Of a stretch of DNA of 64,000 nt, positions 1 to 7,828 are shown in pieces. Both the position numbers and the translations under genes were made by a program. The stretch's first letter is position 1; each line of letters starts with the position of its first letter. The notes under the pieces are model-generated. The model saw only the letters and a program-made list of their open reading frames with translations. It had not been told where the DNA came from and did no database searches. Origin of the DNA: Streptomyces seoulensis (lineage in GTDB: Bacteria > Actinomycetota > Actinomycetes > Streptomycetales > Streptomycetaceae); contig CP054936.1 in the NCBI GenBank assembly GCA_013364255.1, forward strand, positions 4,246,853 to 4,310,852, written 5' to 3'.

Positions 1-45
1 ACGCTTCCCCTGCTTCGACAGCCGCTGTCGAAACCGATCATCCCC
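1..45 (-). ncRNA. ssrA: tmRNA (ssrA), 5' end only
   Basis: Read on the minus strand, the RNA begins GGGGATGATCGGTTTCGAC, the conserved 5' end of tmRNA (tRNA-like acceptor strand followed by the GGTTTCGAC block). The tag reading frame and the 3' acceptor half lie beyond position 1. tmRNA works with SmpB in rescuing stalled ribosomes, and smpB lies immediately upstream on the same strand, the usual actinobacterial arrangement. Only 45 nt are present, so function cannot be checked further. Confidence 0.85.
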
Positions 46-60
46 ATGTTGTTTTTTCAA

Positions 61-95
61 AGCCCTCCGAGGAGGGTCCCTCCGGAGAGGGGGCT
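61..95 (-). terminator. Hairpin cluster between smpB and ssrA
   Basis: Two adjacent small inverted repeats (CCCTCC/GGAGGG and CCCTC/GAGGG) can also fold into one larger imperfect stem, followed on the minus strand by TTTGAAAAAAC. This may terminate smpB transcription or be a processing site upstream of tmRNA. It is not a canonical U-tract terminator. Confidence 0.35.
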
Positions 96-200
96 CGCAC
101 CGGCTGTGCGGTGCTCGTGCCATCGTACGTGACCAACGCGGGTCCTTGCCAGCTTATTCCCGGCGGCCCGCCCGCGCCGGCGCCCCGCCCCGCGGCGGCC

Positions 201-680
201 TTACGCCCGCTGCTGGCGCCGCACCGCCGACACCGCCCGCTCGGTCTCGCGACGGTCCTGCTTCTCGCGCAGGGTCTGCCGCTTGTCGTACTCCTTCTTG
301 CCCTTCGCCAGCGCGATTTCGACCTTCGCCCGGCCGTCCTTGAAGTACAGGGCGAGCGGGATGATCGTGTGCCCCGTCTCCTGGGTCTTGGTCTCCAGCT
401 TGTCGATCTCCAGCCGGTGCAGCAGCAGCTTCCGCTTGCGGCGCGCGCTGTGGTTGGTCCAGGTGCCCTGGCTGTACTCGGGCACGTGCACGTTGTGCAG
501 CCACGCCTCGTGGCCGTCCAGCTGCACGAAGCCGTCCACCAGCGACGCCCGCCCCTGGCGCAGCGACTTCACCTCGGTGCCGGTGAGGACCAGTCCGGCC
601 TCGTAGGTGTCGAGGATGAGGTAGTCGTGCCGCGCCTTCTTGTTCTGCGCGATCAGCTTGCGCCCTTTTTCCTTAGCCAT
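201..680 (-). CDS. smpB: SsrA-binding protein SmpB
   Basis: A 159-aa protein that binds tmRNA and delivers it to ribosomes stalled on non-stop mRNA. It shows the family signatures AQNKKARHDY near the N-terminus, GTEVKSLRQG, the PEYSQGTWTNH block, and the basic C-terminal tail (KKEYDKRQTLREKQDRRETERAV) that is known to sit in the mRNA channel. The start MAKEKGRK is chosen because GGGCGG lies 4-9 nt upstream; a second ATG four codons earlier (position 692) has no ribosome-binding site. ssrA follows downstream on the same strand, so the two partners are linked. Confidence 0.95.
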   Translation of the reverse strand: MAKEKGRKLIAQNKKARHDYLILDTYEAGLVLTGTEVKSLRQGRASLVDGFVQLDGHEAWLHNVHVPEYSQGTWTNHSARRKRKLLLHRLEIDKLETKTQETGHTIIPLALYFKDGRAKVEIALAKGKKEYDKRQTLREKQDRRETERAVSAVRRQQRA

Positions 681-756
681 AGTGCCGCCCATTTTTGCAC
701 TACGGGGCGGGTGCGCGAAAAGGGTATTCGGCGCGGGGTCCGGCGGGCCGGCGCGG

Positions 757-1938
757 CTACGACGGGTCGCCGAGGCCGGTGAGGACCGTCTCGGCCCGTT
801 TCACCGCGTCGCCGCCCGCGGGCAGGTCCGGGGTGATGCCCCGGCCGTCCACGGCGCGCCCCGCAGGCGTGCGGTAGTGGCCCACGGTCAGCTCGGCGAC
901 GGACCCGTCGGGCAGCCGGCTCGGCATCTGCACCGAGCCCTTGCCGAAGGTGCGCGAGCCCACGACGACGGCCCGGCCGCGGTCCTGGAGGGCCCCGGTG
1001 AGCAGTTCGGCGGCGCTCATCGTGCCGCCGTCGACGAGCGTGACCAGCGGCTGGGCGGTGTCGCCGCCGGGCTCGGCGTGCAGGGCGCGCTGCCCGCCGT
1101 CGACGTCGTAGGTGGCGACGAGGCCGCCGTCGAGGAAGGCGGAGGCGGTGGAGACGGCCTCGGTGACCAGACCGCCGGAGTTGCCGCGCAGGTCCAGGAT
1201 GACGCCGCGGCCGGCCGAGGAGCCGTGCACGGCGGCGCGGACCCGGTCGCCGACGCCCCTGGTGAAGGCGGAGATCCTGATCACGGTCACCCCGCCGGCC
1301 AGCCGCCGCACGGTGACCGAGTCGGTGGACAGGCGGGCCCGGCGCAGGGTACGGGTCCACTGCCGGTCGCCGCGCTCCAGGCCGAGGGTGACGGGCGTGC
1401 CGGCGGGCGCGTCGTCGGCGTCGCCGCGCAGCAGTGCGACGACCTCAGTGACGGGCCGGCCGTCCGTCCGCTCGCCGTCCACGCTGCGCAGCCGGTCGCC
1501 CTGGCGGATCCCGGCGTCGGCGGCGGGCGAGCCGGTCCGCACCTTGGTGACGTCGATCCGGCCGTCCCGCTCGCGCCGCGCCCACAGGCCGACGCCGGTG
1601 TACTGGCCGTCCAGCGCCTCCTGGAACTCCTGGTAGTCGCCCGGGGAGTAGACGGCGCCCCAGCGGTCTCCGCTGCGGCTGACGGCCCGTTCGGCGGCCT
1701 CCATGGGGGACTTGCCGGCGGCCAGCGCCTCGGCGGCGGCCCGCGTCACCTGTTCGTGGGCGGCGGCGGGGGCCGAACGGACCGTGTGCGCGGGTGACTT
1801 GCGCTCGCCGGGGCCGGACCGCGCGCCGGGCAGCGACCCGGTCGCCGCGCCGGCCACCAGCACTCCGGCGAAGACCAGGGTCAGGGTCGCCCCGGCGCGG
1901 GGGCGGCGGGGCGGACAGAACAGGTCACGGCCGGGCAT
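757..1938 (-). CDS. S41 (CtpA-type) C-terminal processing protease
   Basis: A 393-aa serine protease, probably anchored outside the membrane by an N-terminal segment (LTLVFAGVLVAGAATG). A PDZ domain (about residues 115-195) precedes the peptidase domain. The catalytic dyad is Ser308 in TMSAAE and Lys333 in TFGKGSVQ, 25 residues apart as in CtpA; RGNSGG is also typical. The start MPGRDLF (position 1938) has no Shine-Dalgarno, but a TAGACT hexamer ends 7 nt upstream, suggesting a leaderless mRNA. It lies between ftsX and smpB on the same strand. FtsEX controls wall hydrolases in other bacteria, so a link to envelope proteolysis is possible; that is inference. Confidence 0.9.
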   Translation of the reverse strand: MPGRDLFCPPRRPRAGATLTLVFAGVLVAGAATGSLPGARSGPGERKSPAHTVRSAPAAAHEQVTRAAAEALAAGKSPMEAAERAVSRSGDRWGAVYSPGDYQEFQEALDGQYTGVGLWARRERDGRIDVTKVRTGSPAADAGIRQGDRLRSVDGERTDGRPVTEVVALLRGDADDAPAGTPVTLGLERGDRQWTRTLRRARLSTDSVTVRRLAGGVTVIRISAFTRGVGDRVRAAVHGSSAGRGVILDLRGNSGGLVTEAVSTASAFLDGGLVATYDVDGGQRALHAEPGGDTAQPLVTLVDGGTMSAAELLTGALQDRGRAVVVGSRTFGKGSVQMPSRLPDGSVAELTVGHYRTPAGRAVDGRGITPDLPAGGDAVKRAETVLTGLGDPS

Positions 1939-1945
1939 GCCGGTG

Positions 1946-1951
1946 AGTCTA
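1946..1951 (-). promoter_or_regulatory. -10 hexamer for leaderless S41 protease gene
   Basis: TAGACT on the minus strand ends 7 nt before the chosen ATG and there is no ribosome-binding site, the arrangement expected when transcription starts at the start codon. No good -35 hexamer is visible. Confidence 0.45.
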
Positions 1952-2007
1952 GGACAACGCCCCGGGGCCGCAGGCCGGGTTGACCCGTACGGCCCCGTTG
2001 GCATCCG

Positions 2008-2925
2008 TCACACCTTCAGGTACTTGCGCAGGGCGAGCAGACCGGCAAGCGCCGGGATCAGGAAGCTCACCGCGAGGATGAGCGGGATCTTGGTGACGAC
2101 GGCGTCCCAGCCCACGAAGTTGATGAGCGGCAGCTTCGTCGACAGCGAGACGCCGTGGTCGATCACGAAGTACTGCACGACCACCAGAAAGGAGGAGGCG
2201 AGTATGCCGCCGATGAGCCCGGCGACGGCGGCCTCCATGATGAACGGCGCCTGGATGTAGAAGCCGGAGGCGCCCACCAGGCGCATGATGCCCGTCTCCC
2301 GGCGCCGGCTGAACGCCGAGACGCGCACGGTGTTGACGATCAGCAGCATCGCCACCGTCAGCATCACCGCCATCACACCCCGTGCGGCCAGGTTCAGATA
2401 GCCCAGCAGCGTGAAGAGGTTGTCCAGGATGCTCTTCTGGTCCTGCACGGACTGCACCCCGTCGCGCCCGTTGAAGGCGCTGGCGATGACCTGGTACTGC
2501 TCCGGGTTCTTCAGCTTGATCCGGTACGACTCCTGCATCTGGTCCGGCGTGATGGAGGCGGCCAGCGGGGAGTTGCCGAACTGCTCCTTGTAGTGCTTGT
2601 ACGCCTGGTCCTGGGACTCGTAGGTGACCTTGTCCACCACCGTCATCTTCTGGAGGTCCGCGAGGATCGACTTCTTCTGGTCCTCGGTGACCGCGCCCTT
2701 GGCGCAGTTGGGGTCGGACTCCGCGTTGCTCTTGTTGCAGAGGTAGATGGAGACGTTGATCTTGTCGTACCAGTAGCCCTTCATCTTGCCGACCTGGTCG
2801 CTCAGCAGGAGCGAACCGCCGAACAGGGCGAGCGACAGGGCGACGGAGACGATGACGGCGAACGTCATCGTCAGGTTGCGGCGGAGACCTACACCGATCT
2901 CCGACAGGACGAACTGGGCGCGCAT
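2008..2925 (-). CDS. ftsX: Cell-division permease-like protein FtsX
   Basis: A 305-aa membrane partner of FtsE. One N-terminal transmembrane helix (TFAVIVSVALSLALFGGSLLL) is followed by an extracytoplasmic domain of about 125 residues containing a Cys pair (YLC...NCAKG), then three C-terminal helices; the FtsX signature SRRRETGIMRLVGAS lies in the cytoplasmic loop. In other bacteria FtsEX transmits ATP hydrolysis through the outer loop to activate peptidoglycan hydrolases at division or sporulation septa. It starts 32 nt after the ftsE stop codon and is presumably co-transcribed. The Shine-Dalgarno is weak, which suggests dependence on ftsE translation. Confidence 0.96.
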   Translation of the reverse strand: MRAQFVLSEIGVGLRRNLTMTFAVIVSVALSLALFGGSLLLSDQVGKMKGYWYDKINVSIYLCNKSNAESDPNCAKGAVTEDQKKSILADLQKMTVVDKVTYESQDQAYKHYKEQFGNSPLAASITPDQMQESYRIKLKNPEQYQVIASAFNGRDGVQSVQDQKSILDNLFTLLGYLNLAARGVMAVMLTVAMLLIVNTVRVSAFSRRRETGIMRLVGASGFYIQAPFIMEAAVAGLIGGILASSFLVVVQYFVIDHGVSLSTKLPLINFVGWDAVVTKIPLILAVSFLIPALAGLLALRKYLKV

Positions 2926-2957
2926 GGCGTCTGGTCAAGCCTTTCCGAGTGGACTCT

Positions 2958-3647
2958 TCAGTGCTGGTAGCCGTAGACGCCGCGCGCCTGGTCGCGGACG
3001 AGGCGGCCCTGCTCCAGCTCGATGACGCGCTTGCGCATCTGGTCCACGATGTTCTGGTCGTGGGTCGCCATCACCACGGTGGTGCCCGTCCGGTTGATCC
3101 GGTCGAGCAGCTTCATGATGCCGACGGAGGTCTGCGGGTCGAGGTTGCCGGTGGGCTCGTCGGCGATCAGGAGCTTGGGCCGGTTGACGAACGCCCGGGC
3201 GATGGCGACGCGTTGCTGCTCACCGCCGGACAGCTCGCCCGGCATCCGCTCCTCCTTGCCGCCGAGCCCGACCAGGTCGAGCACCTGCGGCACGGACTTG
3301 CGGATCTCGCCCTGCGACTTGCCGATGACCTCCTGCGCGAAGGCGACGTTCTCCGCCACCGTCTTGTTGGGCAGCAGGCGGAAGTCCTGGAACACCGTGC
3401 CCAGCTGGCGGCGCATCTGCGGCACCTTCCAGTTGGACAGGCGCGCGAGGTCCTTGCCCAGGACGTGCACCTGGCCGTGGCTGCACCGCTCCTCGCGGAG
3501 GATGAGCCGCAGGAAGGTGGACTTTCCGGAGCCGGAGGACCCGACGAGGAACACGAACTCGCCCTTCTCGACCTCCAGGGAGACATCCCTGAGGGCGGGG
3601 CGGGTCTGCTTGGGGTAGACCTTGGAGACGTTGTCGAATCGGATCAC
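2958..3647 (-). CDS. ftsE: Cell-division ABC ATPase FtsE
   Basis: A 229-aa ATPase subunit of FtsEX. It has Walker A GSSGSGKST, Q-loop in GTVFQDFRLL, signature LSGGEQQRVAIARA, Walker B LLIADEPT and the switch His in MATHD. The GTG start (VIRFDNVSKVYP) is chosen by family length and alignment; the open frame upstream is arginine/proline-rich non-coding sequence. No strong ribosome-binding site is visible. ftsX follows closely on the same strand. A 280-bp divergent spacer separates it from the next plus-strand gene and contains two exact copies of a 10-bp unit near 3761-3780. Confidence 0.96.
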   Translation of the reverse strand: MIRFDNVSKVYPKQTRPALRDVSLEVEKGEFVFLVGSSGSGKSTFLRLILREERCSHGQVHVLGKDLARLSNWKVPQMRRQLGTVFQDFRLLPNKTVAENVAFAQEVIGKSQGEIRKSVPQVLDLVGLGGKEERMPGELSGGEQQRVAIARAFVNRPKLLIADEPTGNLDPQTSVGIMKLLDRINRTGTTVVMATHDQNIVDQMRKRVIELEQGRLVRDQARGVYGYQH

Positions 3648-3927
3648 GGATGCACCACGGGTCGCCGGGGGTAGATGAGCGTGACCATACGCGAGTCCGG
3701 TGCGCCCGCGCAGTCGCCGGTCTGGGTTGCGGGACAGTTGTACGGTTTGTCCGGGCGCACGGACGGGCACGGACGGGCACGGAGGGACCCGGACGGCGCG
3801 GGGGCGTACGGGGCTTTCGGGGACCCCGCGCTGAAAGCCGGGGAACCTGGCATGGTGGAGGAGGGAACGTTCGCGTGGCCGCGGGCGTTGTCCAGGGTGT
3901 GACCGGCGGTGCAAGGAGGGCGAGCGC

Positions 3928-4125
3928 ATGACGTACGACCGGTTGGTGTGCGCGAACTGCGCGGCGCCCGTGAGTGAGGGCCGGTGCCCGGTGTGCCGCG
4001 CGAACCGCGAGCGGCTCCAGCAGGAGCGCGACAACTTCTTCGCGGGGCTGAACCCGATGGCGCTGATCGCGCTGCTCGCGGTGCTGATCGCCGCGGTGGC
4101 GCTGCTGGCGCACCAGACGGCTTAA
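3928..4125 (+). CDS. Small zinc-ribbon, single-pass membrane protein
   Basis: A 65-aa protein with two CxxC pairs (CANC and CPVC, residues about 8-22) resembling a minimal zinc ribbon, a short charged linker (RANRERLQQERD), and one C-terminal transmembrane helix (MALIALLAVLIAAVALLA). The start is well supported: AAGGAGG lies about 8 nt before ATG. The function is unknown. It diverges from ftsE and ends at a strong terminator. The layout suggests a cytoplasmic zinc knuckle tethered to the membrane. Confidence 0.85.
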   Translation: MTYDRLVCANCAAPVSEGRCPVCRANRERLQQERDNFFAGLNPMALIALLAVLIAAVALLAHQTA

Positions 4126-4144
4126 ACGGGGCGGCAGGACGAGC

Positions 4145-4180
4145 GAGGGGCCCGGAGCGGTGTGCTGCTCCGGGCCCCTC
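4145..4180. terminator. Bidirectional hairpin terminator
   Basis: A perfect 14-bp stem (GAGGGGCCCGGAGC and its complement) with an 8-nt loop lies between the convergent 65-aa membrane protein and the sortase-substrate gene. It has no U tract, as is common for actinobacterial terminators. Confidence 0.8.
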
Positions 4181-4222
4181 GGCGTCAGTCGCCGTACACG
4201 CCCCGTGGGGCGGGGGTCACGC

Positions 4223-4915
4223 TCAGGCGGCGGCGTCGCGGCCGGCCGCCAGGCGCGGCAGGAAGCGGAAGCCGATGCCGCCGGCGATCATCGTCGCCGC
4301 GCCGATCAGCAGGAACGTGGTCTCGCCCGCACCGGTCTCGGCGAGTTCCTTGCCGTTGCCGTTGCCCTGGGGCGCGGTGTTCGTGCTCTCGCCGGTGTCG
4401 GTGAGGGTCGCGGAGCCCTGCTCCTGCGGGACGGTGTTGTTGCCGCCGCCGTCGGGAGTGGTGCCGCCGGTGGTGTCGGAACCGCCGGTGCCGCTGCCAC
4501 CGCCGTTGCCGCCCTGGTCGCCGCCGGTGCCGCTGCCGCCGCCGTTGCCGCCCTGGTCACCGCCGGTGCCGTTGCCGCCGCCGGTGCCTTGTTCGCCACC
4601 GTTGCCGCCCTGGTCGCCACCGTTGCCGCCCTGGTCGCCACCGTTGCCGCCCTGGTCGCCACCGTTGCCGCCCTGGTCACCGCCATTGCCGCCCTGGTCA
4701 CCGCCATTGCCGCCCTGGTCACCGCCATTGCCGCCCTGGTCACCACCGTTGCCGCCCTGGTCACCGCAGGTGGGGTCGAGCACGATGTCGCACGGCGTCG
4801 GGTCGCCCGGACCCGGGTCGGCCGAGGCGACGCCCGCGACCATCAGCGAAGCACCCGCGGCGACGACCGCGCCCGCGGCTATGCGCGCGACACGGATCCG
4901 CGTCTTCTTTGTCAT
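4223..4915 (-). CDS. Sortase-anchored (LAETG) repeat surface protein
   Basis: A 230-aa secreted protein. A signal peptide (basic MTKKTRIRVAR, hydrophobic core, cleavage after GVASA) precedes a short head with two Cys (PCD...PTC), then eight tandem copies of GDQGGNG, then a Gly/Thr-rich linker. The C-terminus carries LAETG, a hydrophobic helix and a basic tail (RFLPRL), a cell-wall sorting signal of the LAXTG kind used by class E sortases in Streptomyces. No sortase gene is in the window. The repeat is expected to be flexible and hydrophilic, like a wall-spanning stalk. GGGGG lies about 11 nt before the ATG. The function is unknown. Confidence 0.85.
   Translation of the reverse strand: MTKKTRIRVARIAAGAVVAAGASLMVAGVASADPGPGDPTPCDIVLDPTCGDQGGNGGDQGGNGGDQGGNGGDQGGNGGDQGGNGGDQGGNGGDQGGNGGDQGGNGGEQGTGGGNGTGGDQGGNGGGSGTGGDQGGNGGGSGTGGSDTTGGTTPDGGGNNTVPQEQGSATLTDTGESTNTAPQGNGNGKELAETGAGETTFLLIGAATMIAGGIGFRFLPRLAAGRDAAA
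4595..4762. repeat. Eight-copy 21-bp tandem repeat inside surface-protein gene
   Basis: Eight head-to-tail 21-bp units each encode GDQGGNG on the minus strand. Units differ only at third positions (GTT/ATT, GTCG/GTCA types cluster in runs), the pattern left by repeated expansion. Because 21 is a multiple of 3, copy-number change would alter stalk length without frameshift. Confidence 0.9.
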
Positions 4916-5216
4916 GTAGCTGCTACCCCCAGTAGCTGTTCGTCCATGAGGCCGCGCTCGGGGCAGTGATCGACGGAGGTGGCTGAACGACTGGAGCCCC
5001 CCGGTTCACATGCGCCCCGCAGATACGCATGCCGCGCTTTACCCTTCCCATATTTCAAAGCAACGTCAAGGCCGTTGCGTACGCGATGTCCCAGTACGCG
5101 CTCTTTGCCGGAGGAAGAGGGATATGAATGTGACGCGAAACCCGGACACCGGGGAACGAAAAAGGCAACCGCCGCGCTGAGCACGGCAGTTGCCTTGTCG
5201 ACAAAGCGTCCTGTCT
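4916..5216. other. Intergenic: leader of surface protein and prfB terminator
   Basis: This spacer of 301 bp holds the leader of the LAETG gene on its left and the prfB terminator (5156-5196) on its right. The middle (about 5040-5140) is lower in GC and probably carries the surface-protein promoter, but I cannot assign hexamers with confidence. No gene is evident. Confidence 0.6.
5156..5196 (-). terminator. Rho-independent terminator of prfB
   Basis: On the minus strand a stem built from GGCAACTGCCGTGC and GCGCGGCGGTTGCC is followed directly by TTTTTCG. It lies 20 nt after the prfB stop codon and is one of the few canonical U-tract terminators here. Confidence 0.85.
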
Positions 5217-6332
5217 TTACTCGCTCTGCGTTTCCTGCTGCTTGCGCCAGCGAATACCGGCCTCCAGGAAACCGTCGATCTCGCCGTTGAACACGGCCTC
5301 CGGGTTGCCGACCTCGAACTCGGTCCGCAGGTCCTTCACCATCTGGTACGGGTGCAGGACGTAGGAACGCATCTGGTTGCCCCAGGAGTTGCCGCCGTCG
5401 CCCTTGAGGGCGTCCATCTTGGCCTGCTCCTCCTGGCGGCGCCGCTCCAGCAGCTTGGCCTGGAGGACGTTCATCGCCGTGGCCTTGTTCTGGATCTGGG
5501 AGCGCTCGTTCTGGCAGGAGACGACGATGCCGGTGGGCAGGTGGGTGAGGCGCACCGCGGAGTCGGTGGTGTTCACGCCCTGGCCGCCGGGGCCGGAGGA
5601 ACGGTAGACGTCCACCCGCAGCTCGGTCTCGTCGATCTCGACGTGGTCGGTCTGCTCGACCACGGGCAGGATCTCGACGCCCGCGAAGGAGGTCTGCCGC
5701 CGCCCCTGGTTGTCGTAGGGGGAGATGCGGACCAGGCGGTGCGTGCCCTGCTCGACGGAGAGGGTGCCGTAGGCGTAGGGCGACTGGACGGCGAAGGTGG
5801 TCGACTTGATGCCGGCCTCCTCGGCGTACGACGTCTCGTAGACCTCGGTCTTGTAGCCGCGCTGCTCGGCCCAGCGCAGGTACATCCGCTGGAGCTTCTC
5901 GGCGAAGTCGGCGGCGTCGACGCCGCCGGCCTCGGCGCGGATGTTGACCAGGGCCTCACGGGCGTCGTACTCGCCGGACAGGAGGGTGCGGACCTCCATC
6001 TCGTCCAGCGCCTTCTTCACGGAGACCATCTCGGACTCGGCCTCGGCACGGGTGTCCGGGTCGTCCTCCTCCTCGGCCATCTCGAAGAGCACGGCGAGAT
6101 CGTCGATCCGTCCGCGCAGCGCCTCCGCCTTCCTGACCTCGGCCTGGAGGTGGGAGAGCTTACTGGTGATCTTCTGCGCCTCGTCCGGGTTGTCCCACAG
6201 GGACGGCGCGGCCGCCTGCTCCTCGAGCACGGCGATGTCTGCCCTCAGCTTGTCGAGGTCCAGAACGGCCTCGATCGACTCCATGGTCGAGGAGAGGGAC
6301 TTGAGCTCTTCGGATACGTCGACGACTGCCAC
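5217..6332 (-). CDS. prfB: Peptide chain release factor 2 (RF2)
   Basis: A 371-aa factor that reads UGA and UAA and triggers peptide release. The GGQ loop is at residues 249-251 (SGPGGQGVNTTDSA), matching the E. coli position. The stop-codon recognition tripeptide, normally Ser-Pro-Phe, here reads Ser-Pro-Tyr (residues 204-206, RISPYDNQGRR); the codon is TAC. The gene is one uninterrupted frame with no in-frame UGA near codon 25, so the programmed +1 frameshift of many prfB genes is absent. It has a GTG start with GGAGGG only 1-2 nt upstream. A strong terminator follows. Confidence 0.96.
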   Translation of the reverse strand: MAVVDVSEELKSLSSTMESIEAVLDLDKLRADIAVLEEQAAAPSLWDNPDEAQKITSKLSHLQAEVRKAEALRGRIDDLAVLFEMAEEEDDPDTRAEAESEMVSVKKALDEMEVRTLLSGEYDAREALVNIRAEAGGVDAADFAEKLQRMYLRWAEQRGYKTEVYETSYAEEAGIKSTTFAVQSPYAYGTLSVEQGTHRLVRISPYDNQGRRQTSFAGVEILPVVEQTDHVEIDETELRVDVYRSSGPGGQGVNTTDSAVRLTHLPTGIVVSCQNERSQIQNKATAMNVLQAKLLERRRQEEQAKMDALKGDGGNSWGNQMRSYVLHPYQMVKDLRTEFEVGNPEAVFNGEIDGFLEAGIRWRKQQETQSE

Positions 6333-6403
6333 GCCCTCCAGCGTAACGGCTCCGTCGGGCGGCGAGCGCCGGGCGGAGCCGGTCGGCGGGCGTCAGGGGG
6401 GCG

Positions 6404-7651
6404 TCAGGGGGCGTCGGGGGCGGAGTGCCGGGTGTCCGGGGCGGGCCCGGCGGGGGCGTCGTCCGAGGTGGCCCAGTAGGCGCCCGCGCCCACGGCGGCC
6501 GCGAGCAGCGCGCCGGCCACGCTCAGGGTGATCCGGCGGCGCCGGGCCGCGGTGCGGTGGCGGGCCGAGCCGGGGCGGGGGGCGCCCGGGGTGCGGGGGG
6601 CGCGGGCGGTGCCGTGCGCCGGGCCGGCCAGCTCGTCCGGCGCGGGCACCCGCATCGAGGTGTGCGTGTCCCGGTTGGAGTCCGGCTTCGCGCCGGGCAC
6701 CAGCGGCACCGCTCCCCGGCGGCGCGCCCGGTCCCCGGCGGGCGCCGAGGGCTCGGCGGGCACGGCCTCGTCCCGCTCCTCCTCGGCCGGGTCCGCGCCG
6801 GGCTCGTCCACGTCCAGGGGCGGCATCCCGGCGAGCAGCGGCAGCAGCTCGCGCAGCCGGGCGGCCAGCTCGGAGGCGCGCAGCCGGGACGCCGGGCCCT
6901 TGGCCAGGCACTGCACGAGCAGCTGCCACAGCTCGTCGGGGATGCCGGGCAGCGGCACCACGGTCTCGGTGACGTGGCGGCGCAGCACCGCGCCCGGGTG
7001 ACCGCCGCCGAACGGGGTGAAGCCGGCCAGCAGCTCGTACAGGACGGTGGCGAGGGCGTAGATGTCCACCGCGGCGCGCGGGGGCAGCCCCTCCACGATC
7101 TCCGGGGCGAGGTAGTCGGGGGTGCCGATGATCTTCGTGGCGCGGGTGCGCTTGGGCGAGTCGATGAGTTTCGCCACACCGAAGTCGGTGAGCAGCGCGG
7201 GGTGGGCGCCGCCGGGGCCGAGCGGGCCCTGCATGTCCAGCAGGATGTTCTCCGGCTTGACGTCGCGGTGCACGACGCCGGCCGCGTGGGCGGCGGCGAG
7301 TCCGTCGGCCACGTCGGCCGTGATCGCCACCGCCGCCTCGGGCGAGAGCCGCCGCTCGCGTTCCAGCCGGGTGCGCAGGTCGGTGCCGCGGACCAGGTCC
7401 ATGACGAGGGCGAGGTCGTTGCCGTCGACCACCAGGTCGCGCACGGAGACGACGTTCGGGTGCTCCAGGCCCAGCAGGGCGGTGCGCTCCTGCACGAAGC
7501 GGCCCACGAGTTCCTGGTCGGAGGCCAGGTCCTCGCGCAGCAGCTTGATGGCGACGGGCCCGTCGGGGCCCTCCCCGAGCCACACCGTGCCGGCGCTGCC
7601 CCGGCCCAGGATCTGGTTCGCGGTGTACCGGCTGCCGATCTTCCGTGCCAA
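6404..7651 (-). CDS. pkaB: Membrane Ser/Thr protein kinase (PkaB-like)
   Basis: A 415-aa Hanks-type kinase. The kinase domain (residues about 8-265) has the Gly loop GRGSAGTV, Lys in AIKLL, HRDVKPEN, DFGVAK and APE, so it should be active. A Pro/Ala-rich linker leads to one transmembrane helix near the C-terminus (ITLSVAGALLAAAVGAGAYWA) and a short outer tail without PASTA repeats. The start is TTG (MARKIGSRY), preceded by GGAG at 5-nt spacing. Its position next to prfB and a second kinase matches what I recall of S. coelicolor pkaB-pkaA. Both kinases face an FHA-domain protein gene, a likely phosphothreonine reader. Confidence 0.9.
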   Translation of the reverse strand: MARKIGSRYTANQILGRGSAGTVWLGEGPDGPVAIKLLREDLASDQELVGRFVQERTALLGLEHPNVVSVRDLVVDGNDLALVMDLVRGTDLRTRLERERRLSPEAAVAITADVADGLAAAHAAGVVHRDVKPENILLDMQGPLGPGGAHPALLTDFGVAKLIDSPKRTRATKIIGTPDYLAPEIVEGLPPRAAVDIYALATVLYELLAGFTPFGGGHPGAVLRRHVTETVVPLPGIPDELWQLLVQCLAKGPASRLRASELAARLRELLPLLAGMPPLDVDEPGADPAEEERDEAVPAEPSAPAGDRARRRGAVPLVPGAKPDSNRDTHTSMRVPAPDELAGPAHGTARAPRTPGAPRPGSARHRTAARRRRITLSVAGALLAAAVGAGAYWATSDDAPAGPAPDTRHSAPDAP

Positions 7652-7828
7652 GACTGCTCCTACAGACGCGTGTTGCGGCTGAGGCTACGCGTCCGAACGG
7701 TCGACCTTCACCGCGGAGGCCGAAAACACCCGTCGGATGTCGACAAATCTCCTGACTCACGGTGCGCGGGGCGCACGGGGACGGCGACGTCCGGCGGAGG
7801 GCGGGCTGTGGGCGGTGCGCTGTGTGCC

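Noticed and set aside
111..782. A 223-codon plus-strand frame opposite smpB
   Set aside because: It is a shadow of smpB with Leu/Val/Arg-rich noise composition.
4595..4762. Tandem repeat considered as a CRISPR array
   Set aside because: Units are contiguous without spacers, lie in frame inside a secreted protein gene, and there are no cas genes.
6240..6332. Programmed +1 frameshift site in prfB
   Set aside because: The first codons contain no in-frame UGA and the gene is one continuous frame, so the autoregulatory frameshift is absent.
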